Source: Chitinivibrionales bacterium (GTDB lineage: Bacteria > Fibrobacterota > Chitinivibrionia > Chitinivibrionales > WJMI01). From it: DNA of 7,530 bases. The translations under genes were made by a program, and so were the position numbers. The stretch covers positions 1 through 7,530 of the forward strand of contig WJJU01000530.1 in the NCBI GenBank assembly GCA_014729595.1, in the 5' to 3' direction. Shown in pieces: positions 5,513 through 7,530 of the stretch (position 1 is the first letter of the stretch; every line of letters starts with the position of its first letter). A model generated the notes under the pieces. That model ran no database searches. It had not been told where the DNA came from and saw only the letters and a program-made list of their open reading frames with translations.

Positions 5513-7141
5513 TTACGGCAGTAGCTTACGAATTGCACGGATTTCCGCGATGTTTACGCTGATACGATTTATGCCCAGCCCGATCAATCGCTGAATATAG
5601 CGCGGGTGCGAAGCCACCTCGCCGCACACCGTCAGATCCCGACCGGCATTTCGTGCCGCCGCGGCGACACGGCGGATCGCACCCCACAACCGAGCGCCGT
5701 CCGTCGGGCATCCAACGGCCTCTGCATGCCCGCTTTCTCTATCCGTACCTAAAAGGTATTGCTCAAGATCGTTGGTACCCAAAGAGCCGAAATCCGCCAC
5801 CTCAAACAACCCCTCCGCCTCCCAACAAGCAGAAGGAAGCTCGAACATGACGCCGTGCTCAAGGTTATCCATTCCCGCGATATCTTCGGTTGCCTTCACA
5901 AAACGATCCCGCAGAAGCAGAAAGTGCTCTTTGTTGCGGATCATGGGGTAAAGGACTTTGACTTGACCAAGCGAGGCTACTTTGGCGACGGCACGAGCCT
6001 GCGTTGCGAACAGCTTCCGATTCGCCAGCAAGAAATCGGCCCTCGGGCAGTCAAAAACCATGTCCGCGGTTGCGCGATCTCGAAGCGGGGCCATCTTGTC
6101 GGGACTGAAATCGAGCATACGTATTACCACCGGTTGCCCCATCATCGTCATTACCAAGTTGCGATAGCGTCCCGCTTGTTCTCTTTCACTCAAGAATCTC
6201 TCGGCGGCGAGAAACTCAAGTTCGGTGCGATAGAGTCCCACCCCTTCCGCACCGACCGTCAAAGCGCGCCGGGCATGTTCGGCAAGGTTTATGTTGGCGT
6301 ATATGTGAAAGGTACCGTGCGCGGGCAGGATAAGACGCCGATGATTTGTCCGCCGCCTCGAGGTGAGAAGCGAAGCGACATTCTTCTGCTCCGGAGGAGC
6401 CAAAACCACCTCGCCCGTCGCGCCGTCGAACGCTACTTGCGTTTCGGGCGTAACCATCCCGCAGATGCCCTTTACCCCCGAAACCGCCGGGATTCCCAGC
6501 GCTCGACATAGAATAGCTCCGTGCGAGGTTTCCCCGCCCTGCTCGGCTACAATACCCCGCTGGTTCCTTCCCCGCAGTTCCAATACAAGCCGAGGCGCCA
6601 AATAGCCGCCCACTACCACCCTGTTCGCCCTCTGTTCGCTTAGCCGTTCATCGTCACGTACTAGTGCCTCCGGGTTCATGAGGGCGTCGAGAAGTCCCCG
6701 TTCAATTTCTACCAGATCATGCACCTTTTCGCGAATCCGCACCAAGGAACTCTTGGCAATCTCCGCTTCAAATTCCCTGAATACCCGCTGCACCGCGGCA
6801 AAAGCCGAAAGATCATTTGTCCAAATATGCCTGATGATCCGTTCCAGAATACCGGGATCATGGAGCATTTCTTTGAGTGCGGTAAAAATGCGGGCGCTCT
6901 CTTCCCCCGCCCGTCGCGTCACCTCACTGATGGCGTGATCTATGACAAAACTAAGCAACTGAAATGCATGACGCACTCGGCCTTCTTCGCGCTCATGGTA
7001 GCGAGGATTCACCTTGCGGCGTACCGATCGCCGCCGCACGGTGGATTCCACCACCCAAGCATGACCTTCGGCGACACCCGGGGAAATCGGTACGCCAAAG
7101 TAGCGGGCAATGCCCTTCTGTTGCTCCGTTCCTTGGGGCAT
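5513..7141 (-). CDS. PTS enzyme I (phosphoenolpyruvate-protein phosphotransferase) homologue
   Basis: Enzyme I takes phosphate from PEP onto a histidine and passes it to HPr. This 542-residue protein starts like enzyme I (GVPISPGVAEGHAWV, 16-30), with no GAF domain before it, so it is PtsI-like in layout rather than PtsP-like. The helical HPr-contact region covers about 50-160. The phosphohistidine is His207 in GGETSHGAI. The PEP-binding barrel keeps Arg305 (LYRTE), Arg341 (IRMLDF), Arg367, Glu434 (FELP), Asn457-Asp458 (GTNDL), Arg468 and Cys506 (VCGEVAS), matching E. coli R296, R332, R358, E431, N454/D455, R465 and C502. The NPxLGxR signature around Arg367 is lost (FDCPRADF), and the protein ends about 35 residues early compared with E. 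coli enzyme I. No HPr or enzyme II gene is in the window. ATG 7141 is the first start after an in-frame stop, and its Shine-Dalgarno is weak. A receiver gene lies 56 bp upstream on the same strand. Confidence 0.93.
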   Translation of the reverse strand: MPQGTEQQKGIARYFGVPISPGVAEGHAWVVESTVRRRSVRRKVNPRYHEREEGRVRHAFQLLSFVIDHAISEVTRRAGEESARIFTALKEMLHDPGILERIIRHIWTNDLSAFAAVQRVFREFEAEIAKSSLVRIREKVHDLVEIERGLLDALMNPEALVRDDERLSEQRANRVVVGGYLAPRLVLELRGRNQRGIVAEQGGETSHGAILCRALGIPAVSGVKGICGMVTPETQVAFDGATGEVVLAPPEQKNVASLLTSRRRTNHRRLILPAHGTFHIYANINLAEHARRALTVGAEGVGLYRTELEFLAAERFLSEREQAGRYRNLVMTMMGQPVVIRMLDFSPDKMAPLRDRATADMVFDCPRADFLLANRKLFATQARAVAKVASLGQVKVLYPMIRNKEHFLLLRDRFVKATEDIAGMDNLEHGVMFELPSACWEAEGLFEVADFGSLGTNDLEQYLLGTDRESGHAEAVGCPTDGARLWGAIRRVAAAARNAGRDLTVCGEVASHPRYIQRLIGLGINRISVNIAEIRAIRKLLP

Positions 7142-7197
7142 ACTTCGGCGCCGATCAGGGGATATACGTTATACGTTGTGCTTCTCGACCTCGCACG

Positions 7198-7530
7198 TCA
7201 GAGTAACCCGATCTCTTCCATGATTAGTCGAATTTTCTCGGAAGGCACCGGCTTCCTTAAAAGGTGATCCGGAGCCACGCCTACGATTTTGTCTTCGATT
7301 TCTTCGCCCGAAAACGCCGTCCAGAGCACGGTTACACTGCGTGGACACGTTTCCTTGGCATATCTGATTACTTCAAGCCCCCCTTCATGATCCGCCTCCG
7401 CAAGGCGAAGGTCGGCAATGACCAGAGCATATTGGTTTTTTTTAACCAATTCCTTGGCATCATCCACCGTGGCCGCCGAGTCGATCAGCACCTTCGTGTT
7501 CCGAAAAATTTTCCGAAACGCAAAAAGCAG
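7198..7530 (-). CDS. Response-regulator receiver domain protein, 5' end outside window
   Basis: The frame is open to the window end and holds 110 residues of a CheY-like receiver. The acidic pocket of the first strand is missing because it lies beyond 7530. The visible part starts in helix 1 (LLFAFRKIFRN). The phosphate-accepting Asp is at visible residue 40 (YALVIADLRL), the conserved Thr at 71 (VLWTAF) and the conserved Lys at 93 (LLRKPV), followed by helix 5 to the TGA. A GTG at 7491 is internal and not the start. The protein stops right after the receiver fold, so it carries no C-terminal output domain, although an N-terminal extension cannot be excluded. It is followed after 56 bp by the enzyme I gene on the same strand. 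Its cognate kinase is not in the window. Confidence 0.92.
   Translation of the reverse strand: MLFAFRKIFRNTKVLIDSAATVDDAKELVKKNQYALVIADLRLAEADHEGGLEVIRYAKETCPRSVTVLWTAFSGEEIEDKIVGVAPDHLLRKPVPSEKIRLIMEEIGLL

Noticed and set aside
5759..6511. Plus-strand open frame of 250 codons
   Set aside because: It lies wholly antisense to the well-supported enzyme I gene and its product is rich in Arg, His and Pro with no family resemblance.
1..7530. tRNA genes, CRISPR repeats, insertion sequence ends
   Set aside because: I looked for T-arm motifs, regularly spaced repeats and terminal inverted repeats on both strands and found none.

Overview
The window looks like chromosomal DNA from a Gram-negative bacterium. 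A periplasmic-type HtrA protease with the end of a signal peptide, a near-perfect sigma-54 promoter and Shine-Dalgarno sites of the GGAGG type all point that way. Base composition is roughly balanced, except for a spacer at about 5341-5520 that is about 70 % G+C by hand count. I cannot name the phylum. I see no insertion sequence, phage gene, CRISPR array or tRNA.

Layout. (1) 1-1598, plus strand: an HtrA/Deg serine protease whose 5' end lies outside the window. (2) 1595-2239, minus strand: a small hypothetical protein of 114 residues, followed in the same frame, after two stop codons, by a coding-looking stretch that overlaps the htrA stop. (3) 2240-3306: about 1 kb without a convincing gene. 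It holds a sigma-54 promoter (2920-2934), a perfect palindrome and an 11-bp tandem repeat upstream of that promoter, and a hairpin in the possible leader. (4) 3307-3942, plus: a ferritin-like helical protein that has lost much of the usual metal-ligand pattern. (5) 3943-4232: a spacer, strongly G-rich in its second half. (6) 4233-4733, plus: a DUF302 protein. (7) 4767-5303, minus: an SRPBCC (START-like) ligand-binding protein, convergent with DUF302. (8) 5304-5512: a spacer with strong folding potential, between two minus-strand genes. (9) 5513-7141, minus: a PEP-dependent PTS enzyme I homologue with intact active-site residues and a short C-terminus. (10) 7198-7530, minus: a response-regulator receiver domain cut by the window end.

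The minus-strand series response regulator, enzyme I, structured leader, SRPBCC protein may form one transcription unit, which would join phosphorelay signalling to a small-ligand-binding protein. The plus-strand pair (ferritin-like, DUF302) may depend on sigma-54. Both operon statements are inferences from strand and spacing.

The most unusual signal is in the 5304-5512 spacer. It can fold into a multibranched RNA closed by a 13-bp long-range stem. This is followed by two mutually exclusive hairpins, the last one directly before the ribosome-binding site of the SRPBCC gene, which is the arrangement of a riboswitch or attenuator. I recognise no known RNA class in it.
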